Notes under the pieces: generated by a model
The model's database searches: none
Told to the model about the DNA's origin: nothing
What the model saw: only the letters and a program-made list of their open reading frames with translations
Part shown: piece after piece, positions 8,905 to 18,166 of the stretch
How the letters are laid out: every line of letters starts with the position of its first letter
Numbering within the stretch: position 1 is the stretch's first letter
Translations under genes and position numbers: made by a program
Assembly (NCBI RefSeq): GCF_000507245.1
Contig: NC_023035.1
Span: 310,001 to 374,000 of the forward strand
Direction: 5' to 3'
From: Salinispira pacifica
Lineage (GTDB): Bacteria > Spirochaetota > Spirochaetia > DSM-27196 > Salinispiraceae
DNA length: 64,000 bases

Positions 8905-9087
8905 ATGACTGGTAACGAGGAAGCTACAGTTCTTGATCTGGAAGAAATTGTGGATGAAAGCCTTTCAGAAATGGAACAGCGAAGAAACAGATTTAACCTC
9001 ATACGTCTGGAAAAATCTCTGAAGAAACTCGATGAGCTGGAACATGAGCTCGACGAATTCCTCGCCGGTAAGGAAATTTCCGGTTAA
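8905..9087 (+). CDS. Small acidic coiled-coil protein, 60 aa, function unknown
   Basis: Short charged protein with a strong heptad-like helical pattern (LEKSLKKLDELEHELDEFL). No signal peptide, membrane segment or catalytic motif. The frame is open further upstream to 8767, but that stretch is low quality, so ATG 8905 is preferred. A TATACT hexamer lies at 8892-8897, 7 nt before the ATG, and AGGA is only 3 nt from it. The gene may therefore be read from a leaderless or near-leaderless transcript. It precedes the NodB-like secreted protein by 57 bp on the same strand. Confidence 0.6.
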   Translation: MTGNEEATVLDLEEIVDESLSEMEQRRNRFNLIRLEKSLKKLDELEHELDEFLAGKEISG

Positions 9088-9144
9088 TTCACAACCAACC
9101 TGCGCCGATAATTAGAAAGAAAATAGAAGAGTGGGGTAGGTGTT

Positions 9145-11469
9145 TTGAAATCTCGAATAATTCTGACACTGTTGCTGGCAGGTGCGTGCGCGACCCTGTG
9201 GGGAGAAGTACAGTTCTCCAACCTGACGATCAACAGTTCCAATAGAACCCTTTTTACCGCAGAGGTGGATGCTCCCGAATACAGAAGCTATACCACGGCA
9301 TTTACCGCACAGATTACCGGTGAACAGGGTCCCTGGGAGATGCAGCAGCTCAGTTTTTATCCCGAGCGAATAGATTATCTGGCAAGTTCCGGACAGCTGC
9401 AGATTCACAACCGTTTCGGTTTGTTCCGCTCCGATGCAAATCTGGAAGATATTTCTCCCCTGGAAACCTACGACAGTTTTGTGAGGGGAACGGACATCCT
9501 CACCGGGAAAATTCATCCCGTGGATGTGAGTCCCGACGGCCGCTACCTCGTCCATTTCGAATCCACCAGTCCCGCTTACGGCAATCTGGTTCTTACCCTT
9601 CTGGCGGACAATTCCCGGACAGTAATCAGCCGGGATGTTGAACTCAACCTTGATCGCCTGCCGGTTGAGTGGAGTCCCGAGTCCGATTTCTTTATTTATC
9701 AGAAATCCGGGGAGCTGTACTATTTCAGCATTGACCAATTTGAGAGCGGACGGCTTCTCAGTGAGAATTTCAGAAGCATCGGTCCCGGGAGAATGGCCAA
9801 CGTCAGCTGGGGCAATGAAAACGAACTGTATTACATCAGCGGCAGACTGGTGTATCAGATTCTGGGAGTGGAGTTTTTCACCCGTTCGCTATACCAGGAA
9901 TTTCTGAAAATCGGCCGAATCGTCGGGAAAATCCCCTTCCGCTTTGATTCCAATTTCGATTCATTCTGGATCTCCCCCGACGGAAGTCAGGTACTTCTGG
10001 ATAAGGGCGGCAGAAATCTCTATCTGTATTTTCTTGAAACTGATGATTACGATGCCAGCACCAGCCCTCTGGAGCTGCCGTATCTGTATATGCCCCGGAA
10101 TGCCGGGGTTGAGCAGGTACTGTGGTCAAGCGAAGGCATTGTGACCATACTGCTGGAAGCGTTGTATGAGGGTGAGAGAAGCACCAGTCTGTATCGACTT
10201 GATTTGAGCCGGACCAGGGATGTCTACAGTTTTCAGCGGATGGAGGCCTCGGAGGTGGAGGCCATGGTGATGAGCCCCGATGAGCGGCAGATCGCCCTGC
10301 TCCACGAAGACGGGATCGAAATCCGGGACTATGCTGAATGGACCGAAGAAGAGCGCATTCCCTACACTCTGCCCCACCACCTGATTTATGTGAACAACAG
10401 TGAATTGATTATCGCCGGCAGAGATACCATTCAGCGCCATAATATCAAGAGCGGAGAATCGGATTTTATTGCATTTTCCCGTGTTGATACCATCGGCTAC
10501 AGCTCTTCCAATGGAGAGATTCTGGTGCAAACCGGTGATGTCACTCAGGCATATGACCACGAAACCCGACGCTGGTTCAGCCGGGAAGAATATCAGGTGA
10601 AAGAGCCTGAAGTTGCAACCCGGGATTTCAGGGTCTACCTGGAATCCCTCAGTTCCGGAAGTTACCGGAATATGATAATGGTTCGCCGAATGGCCAGGAG
10701 CAGCGATTCACCGGGCACGGTCAGCCTGTTTGATCCTCCGGTGAGGTCATACGAGCCCTTCCCCACCCGGGAGGAGGAGGTGAGCTTTACCACCTTCAGG
10801 CATGGTTCGCGCATCCGCAGGCGTGAGGTTTCCCTGGTGTTTAATGCCGTGGATTCGGTTACCGGCCTGTCGGAAATTCTCTACACCCTGGAAGAGTACG
10901 GTATCCGGGCTACCTTCTTTCTCAATGGCGATTTTATGCGGCGCCATCCCGGCGCAGTACGGGAAATTGCCAGGAGCAACCATGAAGTGGGCTCCCTGTT
11001 CAACATGTATTTCAATATGTCCGACTCCCGTTTTCAGATCACCAGGGACTTTATCCGCCAAGGGCTGGCAAAGAACGAGGATGCGTATTTTGAAATGACT
11101 GGTGAGGAACTGAGTTTGCTTTGGCACGCCCCGTATTATTACGTTAGTCCAGAGATAATAGATGCCGGTGAACAGATGAGTTACACATATATCGGGAGGG
11201 ATGTGGACAGTCTTGACTGGGTGCCCACCCGTGACGATAATGGGATTTCGCGGCTTTACTTCCCATCTGCACAACTCGTTGAACGCATCATTGAACAGAA
11301 AAAACCCGGCTCAATCGTCTCCATGACTGTTGGTGAACCCGGGGATGATAGAGCTCACGGAGGAAGGGAGGATTATTTGTTTAATAATCTGGATATCCTC
11401 ATCAATAATTTACTTGAACGTGGTTACAGTATGGTACCGGTTTCCACGCTTATGGATCATGCAAAATAA
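9145..11469 (+). CDS. Secreted beta-propeller-like protein with a degenerate polysaccharide deacetylase (NodB) domain
   Basis: 774 aa, TTG start at 9145 behind GGGTAGGTG. The N-terminus is an export signal (hydrophobic LTLLLAGACATLWG; the Cys could be a relaxed spirochaetal lipobox). Residues about 30-500 contain repeated short beta blades (DVSPDGRYLVHF, WISPDGSQVLLD, VMSPDERQIALL), typical of WD40/TolB-like propellers. The C-terminal 220 aa follows the NodB fold (ATFFLNGDFMRRHPGAVREI). However, motif 1 TFDDG is VFNAVD, motif 2 HxxxH is lost (GSLFNMYFNM), and motif 3 RxPY is HAPY. The metal site is therefore absent and deacetylase activity unlikely. More likely a glycan-binding or scaffold protein of the envelope. 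fliS follows after 36 bp. Confidence 0.8.
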   Translation: MKSRIILTLLLAGACATLWGEVQFSNLTINSSNRTLFTAEVDAPEYRSYTTAFTAQITGEQGPWEMQQLSFYPERIDYLASSGQLQIHNRFGLFRSDANLEDISPLETYDSFVRGTDILTGKIHPVDVSPDGRYLVHFESTSPAYGNLVLTLLADNSRTVISRDVELNLDRLPVEWSPESDFFIYQKSGELYYFSIDQFESGRLLSENFRSIGPGRMANVSWGNENELYYISGRLVYQILGVEFFTRSLYQEFLKIGRIVGKIPFRFDSNFDSFWISPDGSQVLLDKGGRNLYLYFLETDDYDASTSPLELPYLYMPRNAGVEQVLWSSEGIVTILLEALYEGERSTSLYRLDLSRTRDVYSFQRMEASEVEAMVMSPDERQIALLHEDGIEIRDYAEWTEEERIPYTLPHHLIYVNNSELIIAGRDTIQRHNIKSGESDFIAFSRVDTIGYSSSNGEILVQTGDVTQAYDHETRRWFSREEYQVKEPEVATRDFRVYLESLSSGSYRNMIMVRRMARSSDSPGTVSLFDPPVRSYEPFPTREEEVSFTTFRHGSRIRRREVSLVFNAVDSVTGLSEILYTLEEYGIRATFFLNGDFMRRHPGAVREIARSNHEVGSLFNMYFNMSDSRFQITRDFIRQGLAKNEDAYFEMTGEELSLLWHAPYYYVSPEIIDAGEQMSYTYIGRDVDSLDWVPTRDDNGISRLYFPSAQLVERIIEQKKPGSIVSMTVGEPGDDRAHGGREDYLFNNLDILINNLLERGYSMVPVSTLMDHAK

Positions 11470-11505
11470 ACCGATAGTATTCATACATGAGAGGGGTGAA
11501 TATAG

Positions 11506-11934
11506 ATGCCGATGACTAATTACCAGACCAATGCGTATAAGGAAACGAGGGTCAAGACCGCCGGTCAGGGTCAGATCATTGTTATGCTTTACGATGAAGC
11601 AATCAAACAGATCGGCTATGCAGTGAAGCTTCTGGATGAAAACTCCAAGGAGCTCGACAAGGTGAACAATGCAATCATGAAGGCCAGGGATATTATCACT
11701 GAGCTCATGGTTTCCCTGGATATGGAACAGGGGGGAGAGTTTGCAACCCGGATGTTTGCGGTGTATCAGTGGTTCAGTGAACAGCTGATTCAGGCCAATC
11801 TGAAAAAAGAAACCCAGCCCCTCAGACAGGTGAAGGATATGATGTCCGAGATTCGGGAAGCCTGGAATCAGATTGCAGGCAAAACCAACGTTGAGGGCAG
11901 CGACGGCCGTTCAGGAGTGAATATAGCCGGCTAA
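11506..11934 (+). CDS. fliS: Flagellar export chaperone FliS
   Basis: Cytosolic four-helix chaperone that binds the C-terminus of flagellin before export. The protein is 142 aa and matches the family layout: an N-terminal NAYKETRV segment (the conserved 'Y-x-x-x-x-v' cap), then GQIIVMLYDEAIKQI, the helix AIMKARDIITELMVSLD and the closing WNQIAG. Ribosome site GAGGGGTGAATATAG precedes ATG 11506. An FlgN-like gene follows, so this is a flagellar chaperone pair. The flanking genes are not flagellar. Confidence 0.93.
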   Translation: MPMTNYQTNAYKETRVKTAGQGQIIVMLYDEAIKQIGYAVKLLDENSKELDKVNNAIMKARDIITELMVSLDMEQGGEFATRMFAVYQWFSEQLIQANLKKETQPLRQVKDMMSEIREAWNQIAGKTNVEGSDGRSGVNIAG

Positions 11935-12017
11935 AGCCGTCTCCGATGTCTGCCCGGAAACCCGCAGGGCCACACCATGTCCCCGGATAGTGCCACAGCA
12001 GGAAAGCAGGAGGTCAT

Positions 12018-12509
12018 ATGTCAGATACAAACCATGCAGTAAATTCAGTTCTTGAAATGGATGAAGATGAAATCCGTCAACGTGTGAATCTCCTGAAACG
12101 GTTCCGCAGCATGCTGGAAGTCCAGAGAGATCGGTTCCGTGATTACCTGAATGTCCTTGAAGTGCAGGAACAGGCCATAGTTGAAGGGGATGCCCGTGCG
12201 ATCGAAGCCCAGGCAGGCATGGAGCAGCAGATTGTTCGTGAAATCTTATCGGTTCAGAAAGTAATCAAACCCCTTGAGGGGATGTACGGCCGGATGTATC
12301 CCGGAAAGAAACCGGAAATCACCCGTCTTCAGAGCAGTCTTCAGCAACTGCAGTCCCAGGTGCTTGAGCGCAACCGTATGAATCGGGAGCTGCTTGCCCG
12401 GCAGCGGGATGAGCTCAAAGAAAAAATACAATCACTGAGAATTCCCAAGGGGCGCAAATCCGTATACGCAGGGAATCAGACTCCCAGTATGGTGGATCTG
12501 TCAGCCTGA
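12018..12509 (+). CDS. FlgN-like flagellar chaperone
   Basis: 163-aa, almost entirely helical, highly charged protein with long coiled-coil-like stretches (RFRDYLNVLEVQEQAIVEGD; LQSSLQQLQSQVLERNRMN). Size, helix content and position directly after fliS fit the FlgN family, which guards hook-associated proteins FlgK and FlgL before export. Sequence identity in this family is weak, so the call leans on context. AGGAGG sits 6 nt before ATG 12018. The short tail is basic then hydrophilic. Confidence 0.75.
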   Translation: MSDTNHAVNSVLEMDEDEIRQRVNLLKRFRSMLEVQRDRFRDYLNVLEVQEQAIVEGDARAIEAQAGMEQQIVREILSVQKVIKPLEGMYGRMYPGKKPEITRLQSSLQQLQSQVLERNRMNRELLARQRDELKEKIQSLRIPKGRKSVYAGNQTPSMVDLSA

Positions 12510-12605
12510 AACCGCCCTGGTTGCTTTTTTCCCCCTGACCGACCTCCGCCGGAGTACTTGAAATGTCTCTCCTCTTACCCGAAAATGGTGGAAGAGGCAA
12601 AAAGA

Positions 12606-13631
12606 ATGAACATCACCAGAACTATGAAAGATCTGCTCTATGCCAACCGCAGGAACATCCTGATCCCGGGAGTGGTGTATGCTTTGAGCGGATGTGTGCT
12701 CCTGTTCTACTCCTTTGGCGGTAACAGGCTGTTCCTTTCCATTTCACTCCTCACGGTGGGTGTTCTCGCCTTGATCTATCCTCTGATATACCGTCGGATG
12801 CCGGTGAAACACGGAATGGAATTGAGCATCCAGCTCTCCATCTGCTTTCTCATGGTGCTTGCTGCCACATTCGGAGCAGGTCTCCTGGCTCCCGGTATTA
12901 CGGGGCTTATCCTCTACCTGACCCTCATGATTACCGTGTTCCTCAGCATCCGGCTCAGCGACGGGTTAACCGCAGTTCTGAATCTTCTGAGTTTCGGAGC
13001 CGTCACAGTGATGCTCAGTCTCTCCCCGGATCCGGTTCCGATTCTCCATTATGTTCCGTTTTTTCTGGGATCCGCCTTATCTGCCGCAGTTGGCCTGCGG
13101 ATCAACGAATTTCAGCGGCAGCTCAGTGATACCAGACGTGAGCTTATTGAGCAAAGCATTGTTGATCCCTTAACAGATGTATACAACCGAAGGTTTTTCA
13201 TTGAAGAGCTGGAACGGAGCGTTCAAAGACACAAGCGCTATGGTCATAAATTCTGCCTTGCGGTTATTGACCTGGATCATTTCCGGGAAGTGAATGATCA
13301 GTTTGGTCCTCAGGTGGGAGATTCGGTTCTGGAGTCCTATGCCTGGAAGATTCTCGATCTGCTGAGAGAGAGCGATGTGGTCTCCCGCTACGGCGGAGAT
13401 TCGTTTATGGTGATACTCTCGGAAGTGGATATGGAACAGGCCGTTCCGGTCATGGAGCGTCTTCGCCGATATTTCTCGGAGACGCCGTTTCAGGGTATTG
13501 AGCGGAGGATCACCTGCAGCATCGGTGTGGTGCCCGCCCAATCAGAGTTGAACACCGGACAGCTTCTGTACCAGGCTGAGCAGAAGCTGATGGAAGCCAG
13601 ACGGGCGGGCCGGGATGCGGTAGTATCCTGA
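12606..13631 (+). CDS. Membrane GGDEF-domain protein with a degenerate active site (GGDSF)
   Basis: 341 aa from ATG 12606, chosen because GGAAGAGG lies 8 nt upstream (an earlier in-frame ATG at 12558 lacks one). The N-terminal half has about six hydrophobic helices (IPGVVYALSGCVLLFY through IVLHYVPFFLGSAL-type segments) and no recognised sensor domain. The C-terminal GGDEF domain begins at DPLTDVYNRRFFIEEL. The signature is RYGGDSF, so the catalytic Glu of GGDEF is Ser. The inhibitory site RESD lies exactly five residues before it. I infer loss of diguanylate cyclase activity with retention of c-di-GMP binding, that is, a receptor role. It follows the flagellar chaperones, so a link to motility is plausible. 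Confidence 0.85.
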   Translation: MNITRTMKDLLYANRRNILIPGVVYALSGCVLLFYSFGGNRLFLSISLLTVGVLALIYPLIYRRMPVKHGMELSIQLSICFLMVLAATFGAGLLAPGITGLILYLTLMITVFLSIRLSDGLTAVLNLLSFGAVTVMLSLSPDPVPILHYVPFFLGSALSAAVGLRINEFQRQLSDTRRELIEQSIVDPLTDVYNRRFFIEELERSVQRHKRYGHKFCLAVIDLDHFREVNDQFGPQVGDSVLESYAWKILDLLRESDVVSRYGGDSFMVILSEVDMEQAVPVMERLRRYFSETPFQGIERRITCSIGVVPAQSELNTGQLLYQAEQKLMEARRAGRDAVVS

Positions 13632-13655
13632 TTTCAGCGGAGCAGCGATTGGTGC

Positions 13656-13684
13656 TGGACATAAGATGCTCCAGACCATATTCT
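13656..13684 (+). promoter_or_regulatory. Candidate promoter of polA (leaderless geometry)
   Basis: TGGACA at 13656-13661, a 17-bp spacer, and TATTCT at 13679-13684. The -10 ends 6 nt before ATG 13691, so transcription would begin at or next to the start codon. No Shine-Dalgarno is present before this ATG. Confidence 0.5.
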
Positions 13685-13690
13685 TGACGT

Positions 13691-16621
13691 ATGAAAACTC
13701 CCCTGTACCTCATAGACGGCTATGCCCTGATCTTTCGTTCCTACTTTGCATTTATCAGAACCCCCCTCACCACAAGCGGGGGGGTGAATATCTCCGCCCT
13801 TCACGGTTTCACCAGAATACTCCTGAACATTCTCAGAGACTACTCCCCTGAATACTTGGCTGTAGCCCTGGACAGCCGTACGCCCACATTTCGGGACGAA
13901 ATGTTTGAGGATTATAAAAAGACCCGGGACAAGACGCCGGAAGACCTGAAGGCGCAGTTTCCGATTATTGAAACCCTGCTGAAGGAATTCCATATCCCCA
14001 CGGTGCGGCGAAACGGTATGGAGGCAGATGATATCATCGCCAGTCTGGCGCGGAGCTGTTCCGCCGAGGGACGCCCCTGTTTCATTGTGTCCGGCGATAA
14101 GGATCTGTATCAGCTGGTGGATGAACATGTACGCATCCTGAAGCCCTCCCGATCCGGAGGCTTTGAGGAATTGGATGGTGAAGGGGTGTTTCAGGATAAA
14201 GGGGTGCATCCCGATCAGATCATCGATTACCTTGCCCTGCTGGGTGACAGCGCGGACAATGTCCCCGGGGTGAAAGGTATCGGGCAGAAAACTGCGGAAA
14301 AGCTTCTGGGACAGTATGAGAGTCTGGACGGAATTTATGATCATCTGGAAGATATCCAATCCGCAAACTGGAAGAAGAAGCTCAGTGAAGGGCGCGAGAG
14401 CGCATTTCTCAGCAAAAAGCTGGTGATTCTCAAGGATGATCTGGATTTTGAGTTCACACTGGATGATTTAACCCTGGAAAGCCTGGACGGCGGTTCCGCC
14501 GCCGAATTATTGAAAAAGTACGAGATTCAGAATCTCAGTAAAGAGATTCAAAAAGTGAACGGCAGTTCGCCGGGCAAGGAATCGCCCTTTTACGGAATGG
14601 GGGAAATCGGCGGCCCGGAAATGGACCCCGGCGGCGGAATGCTTGAAGAGGACCTCTCCTCAGGAAGCCCCGGCCCGGGAGATCAGGCTCCTGCGGATGG
14701 GATGGATAAAGAGGCTCGGGAAAAACGTGAAGCCCTGAATGCCCGCATCGGCGACATGGAACAGGATTTCTCAAGCCTGGAAGCCCGGTACGAACTGGTA
14801 ACGGATGCGGAAGGGCTTCGCAACTGGGTGGACCGCTGCATGAACGCCGGGGAGTATGCCTTCGACACCGAAACCGACAGCCTGGATGCCCTGGATGCAC
14901 AATTGTGCGGTTTCAGCCTCAGCTGTACACCCGGAGAGGCCTGTTACGTGCCGTTGCGAAGCCCCGGAAACACCCCGCATCTGGATGAGTCTACGGCTCT
15001 TTCAATTCTCAAGCCTCTGCTGGAAAATCCCGAGTACCGCCTGGCGGGGCAGAATATCAAATACGATTACTGCATCATGGCCCGCAGGGATGTGGTGATG
15101 GCTAATCCCTGGTTTGACACCATGATAGCCGCCTGGCTCATTGATACCACCGCCAATTCCTACGGAATGGATGCCCTTGCGGAGCAGTATCTGGGCTATA
15201 CCACCGGGAAACTGATTCCCCTGTACGAGGAAATAACCGGTGAAAAAGTGACCAAGGCCCGGGCGAACAGCATCGATTTTGCACGGATTCCCCTGGACCG
15301 GGCGCTGGATTATGCCGCCGAAGACGCGGATATCACCTTGAGGCTCTCCCGTATTCTGGGGCTGTACCTTGAACGGGCCGACTTGAATCCCGGGGCGAAG
15401 CAGACCGCCCTGTTTCATGACCTGGAGATGCCCCTTGTACCTGTGCTGGGCGACATGGAGATGAGGGGAATCATGCTGGACACCCCGGCACTCCGGAAAT
15501 ACAGCACAGAGCTTGAGGAACAGCTGGAGGAGATAACCGGGGATATTTACGAGATGGTGGGGCACGAGTTTAACATCGCCAGCACCAAACAACTGCAGGA
15601 AGTGCTGTTTCAGGAACGGAAACTCACTCCGGTAAAAAAAACCAAAACCGGGTATTCAACCGACACTTCAGTGCTTGAGCAGTTATCCAAGGAGGACAAA
15701 GTTCCTGAGCTGGTCCTCCGGCACCGGACACTCTCCAAGCTGAAATCCACCTATGTTGACAGTCTTCCCCTTCTCATCCATGAGGAGAGCGGACGGCTTC
15801 ACAGCCGGTTTCAGCAGAACGGAACTGCCACCGGCCGCTTATCCAGCCACGACCCCAACCTGCAGAATATCCCCATCCGGGACGAGGAAGGGCGGAAGAT
15901 CCGGGAAGCCTTTGTTCCAAGGGACGGATGCATGTTCATTTCTGCGGACTATTCCCAGATAGAGCTGGTGGTTCTTGCCCACTTATCCCGGGATCCGGGG
16001 CTGGTGAAGGCATATAATGAGGGCACGGACGTTCACTCTCTCACCGCCAGTCAGATCTTCCAGGTCAAGGTTGATGATGTGAGCTCAATGCAGCGCCGGA
16101 TAGCCAAATCCATTAACTTCGGTGTGATGTACGGCATGAGCGCCTTCCGTCTATCCCGTGAAATCGGGATCAGCAGAAATGAAGCCCAGGAATTTATCGA
16201 CGCGTATTTCCAGACCTATTCCGGCATTCGACGCTACATTGACGATCTGGTTGAGCGCACCGAAAAGCTGGGCTATGTGGAAACCATGGCCGGACGGCGC
16301 AGGAGCATCCCCACCATCTCCAGCTCAAATAAAAATGAGCGGATGGGGGCACAGCGGATTGCTGTGAACACCCCCATTCAGGGATCTGCAGCGGATATCG
16401 TGAAAACCGCCATGCTCAAGGTGGATGCTGAGCTGAAGAAACAGAATCTTCAAACCCGGCTGCTGCTGCAGGTTCACGATGAACTGATTTTTGAGGTCCC
16501 TGAAAATGAACTGGACGGAGTGGAAGAACTGCTGGGCAGAATCATGCCGGGAGCCGTGGAGCTTTCGGTTCCCCTTTCCGTGAACATTGAGCGGGGCGCC
16601 AGCTGGGGAGAAATGCATTGA
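13691..16621 (+). CDS. polA: DNA polymerase I
   Basis: 976 aa, three-domain family A polymerase for Okazaki fragment maturation and repair. Residues 1 to about 285 are the 5'-3' exonuclease (LIDGYALIFRSYFAF, EADDIIASLA, GDSADNVPGVKGIGQKTA). An unusual acidic, Gly/Pro-rich linker of about 70 residues follows (about 290-360). The 3'-5' exonuclease is intact: FDTETDS, GQNIKYDYCIM and DYAAEDADI keep the metal-binding acids. The polymerase domain has SADYSQIELVVLAH (motif A), RRIAKSINFGVMYG (O helix) and LLQVHDELIFEV (motif C). The coaE start overlaps the stop codon. No ribosome site precedes ATG 13691. Confidence 0.97.
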   Translation: MKTPLYLIDGYALIFRSYFAFIRTPLTTSGGVNISALHGFTRILLNILRDYSPEYLAVALDSRTPTFRDEMFEDYKKTRDKTPEDLKAQFPIIETLLKEFHIPTVRRNGMEADDIIASLARSCSAEGRPCFIVSGDKDLYQLVDEHVRILKPSRSGGFEELDGEGVFQDKGVHPDQIIDYLALLGDSADNVPGVKGIGQKTAEKLLGQYESLDGIYDHLEDIQSANWKKKLSEGRESAFLSKKLVILKDDLDFEFTLDDLTLESLDGGSAAELLKKYEIQNLSKEIQKVNGSSPGKESPFYGMGEIGGPEMDPGGGMLEEDLSSGSPGPGDQAPADGMDKEAREKREALNARIGDMEQDFSSLEARYELVTDAEGLRNWVDRCMNAGEYAFDTETDSLDALDAQLCGFSLSCTPGEACYVPLRSPGNTPHLDESTALSILKPLLENPEYRLAGQNIKYDYCIMARRDVVMANPWFDTMIAAWLIDTTANSYGMDALAEQYLGYTTGKLIPLYEEITGEKVTKARANSIDFARIPLDRALDYAAEDADITLRLSRILGLYLERADLNPGAKQTALFHDLEMPLVPVLGDMEMRGIMLDTPALRKYSTELEEQLEEITGDIYEMVGHEFNIASTKQLQEVLFQERKLTPVKKTKTGYSTDTSVLEQLSKEDKVPELVLRHRTLSKLKSTYVDSLPLLIHEESGRLHSRFQQNGTATGRLSSHDPNLQNIPIRDEEGRKIREAFVPRDGCMFISADYSQIELVVLAHLSRDPGLVKAYNEGTDVHSLTASQIFQVKVDDVSSMQRRIAKSINFGVMYGMSAFRLSREIGISRNEAQEFIDAYFQTYSGIRRYIDDLVERTEKLGYVETMAGRRRSIPTISSSNKNERMGAQRIAVNTPIQGSAADIVKTAMLKVDAELKKQNLQTRLLLQVHDELIFEVPENELDGVEELLGRIMPGAVELSVPLSVNIERGASWGEMH

Positions 16622-17262
16622 GAGAAGAGGAAGCTAACTCAGATTGTCCGGTACTGGGAATTACCGGCCCCTATTGTTCCGGCAAATCCACCCTGGCACA
16701 GGAGCTCACCCGGCGGGGCTGGGTGCAGATTGAAGTTGACAGATTGGGTCATGAGAGTCTCGCCAGGAAAAAAAATGAAATTGTCACCGAATTCGGTTCC
16801 GCGGTGCTCAGTCCAGACGGAACCAGTGTGGACCGGAAAAAGCTGGGATCCCTGGTATTCTCCGATCCCCGCCGCCTGGAACAGCTTGAGAACATCGTGC
16901 ACCCCGACATGAAAGCCCGAAGCGAAGAACTCATTCGAGAGTACCGGCAGTCGCAAGATCTCCCGACGGGGATTCTGCTGAATGCAGCCATCCTGTTCAA
17001 AATGGAGCTGGAGTCCCTCTGCGATGCGGTTATCTGGGTCAGTGCTCCTCTTCCTCTGCGGATTATCCGTGCACGGAAGAGGGACGGTCTGAGCTGGAAG
17101 GAATTATTCCGGAGATTTTCCGCCCAGAAAAAATTACGGCCTCAACTTGCGCCGGGAAATGTCGATATGTATAAAGTGGACAACCTTCAAAAAGGGAGAG
17201 CGGTTCGACGCATCGAACGCATTGTAAGGGACAGATTATGGAACAGAACAAAACCTACATAA
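16618..17262 (+). CDS. coaE: Dephospho-CoA kinase
   Basis: Last step of coenzyme A synthesis: ATP-dependent phosphorylation of dephospho-CoA at the 3'-OH of ribose, in the cytosol. 214 aa, the usual length. P-loop GPYCSGKSTLAQEL at about 16-29, the substrate region EVDRLGHE, HPDMKARSEELI and the lid region RIIRARKRDGLSWKE. TTG start at 16618 overlaps the polA TGA, with GGAG 8 nt upstream inside polA. This suggests translational coupling. The next gene starts 25 bp before this one ends. Confidence 0.92.
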   Translation: MREEEANSDCPVLGITGPYCSGKSTLAQELTRRGWVQIEVDRLGHESLARKKNEIVTEFGSAVLSPDGTSVDRKKLGSLVFSDPRRLEQLENIVHPDMKARSEELIREYRQSQDLPTGILLNAAILFKMELESLCDAVIWVSAPLPLRIIRARKRDGLSWKELFRRFSAQKKLRPQLAPGNVDMYKVDNLQKGRAVRRIERIVRDRLWNRTKPT

Positions 17263-18149
17263 TCATGCTGGTAATAACCCTGGTGGCCGCAGGACTGCTG
17301 GCTTCAGGTCTGTTTCTTTTCTCTCCCCGGCAGGAAGACGCCCGGATGGCCGCAACAGACGGTCCGGACGTCCAGCCCTTTTTATATATCAATCCTGAAC
17401 CGGATCCCGGCGGACAGAACGTGCCGGGCGAAGATCAGGATGCTGAATCCCCGGAATCCCCGGTCGGGGAAGACGGCGATACTTCTGATCCCGGTGACGG
17501 ACGGGCTGCAGGCAATGAAACTGCTGCCCCAGATGATGAGGCCGCGGAACAGGATCAGCCCCTGATTTTTACCCAACGACAGGTGTACGGGCGAACCGGA
17601 GAAACCCGAGACGACTCTCCCGGTGCATCTTCTGTAAGGTCTTCAGAATCCGGCCGCTCCTCTGAATCCGGCCCCGGTGAGGAAACCGGACGGCAATCCA
17701 CATCTGATGATGGAGCCGCCAGGGCTGCTTCCGGTGAAGCGGCAGATGACAGGGGATCCTCTGAGGAAACCTCAAGGGAACGCTCAGCGGATGAAGGCAG
17801 CGCAGGTTCGCCCGTTGGAAGAACGGCACAATCCAGTCAGAGTGATGGCCGGAGTACCGATACACCGGGAGTCGGAGCACCTTCCCAGGACCCGGTAACA
17901 GTGGAAGAATACTGGATCCAGGTATTTGCCAGCCCCAGCATTCAGAGCATTGAAGATGCCCGACAGGCGCTTCTGGAGCATGGTTTCGGAGGAAAGGTGA
18001 GCAGTGTGAGCAGAAACGACACCCTCTACTACCGCCTTCGCTACGGGCCGTTTCTGGTGGAAGATGAGGCGGAGAAATTTCTAAGCTGGATTACCGCCAT
18101 GGACGAGTTTTCAGATGCCTACATATCACTTGAATATAATCAGCGTTAA
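17238..18149 (+). CDS. Membrane-anchored SPOR-domain protein
   Basis: 303 aa. A single N-terminal membrane helix (about residues 8-28) leaves the rest in the periplasm. Residues about 35-215 are a low-complexity linker of Ser, Gly, Glu, Asp and Pro with short repeats such as SSESGRSSESG. The C-terminal 75 residues are a SPOR domain (YWIQVFASPSIQSIEDARQ; LYYRLRYGPFLVEDEAEKF), which binds septal peptidoglycan stripped of stem peptides. This points to a role in cell division or wall remodelling. It overlaps coaE by 25 bp and starts behind AGGGACAGATT. It is the last gene of the polA-coaE cluster. Convergent cysE follows. Confidence 0.87.
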   Translation: MEQNKTYIIMLVITLVAAGLLASGLFLFSPRQEDARMAATDGPDVQPFLYINPEPDPGGQNVPGEDQDAESPESPVGEDGDTSDPGDGRAAGNETAAPDDEAAEQDQPLIFTQRQVYGRTGETRDDSPGASSVRSSESGRSSESGPGEETGRQSTSDDGAARAASGEAADDRGSSEETSRERSADEGSAGSPVGRTAQSSQSDGRSTDTPGVGAPSQDPVTVEEYWIQVFASPSIQSIEDARQALLEHGFGGKVSSVSRNDTLYYRLRYGPFLVEDEAEKFLSWITAMDEFSDAYISLEYNQR

Positions 18150-18166
18150 CTTTGATGCGCCGCCCA

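Noticed and set aside
12510-12545. Terminator after the flgN-like gene
   Set aside because: AACC-GCCCT-GGTT followed by T6 has only a 4-bp stem. Too weak to list.
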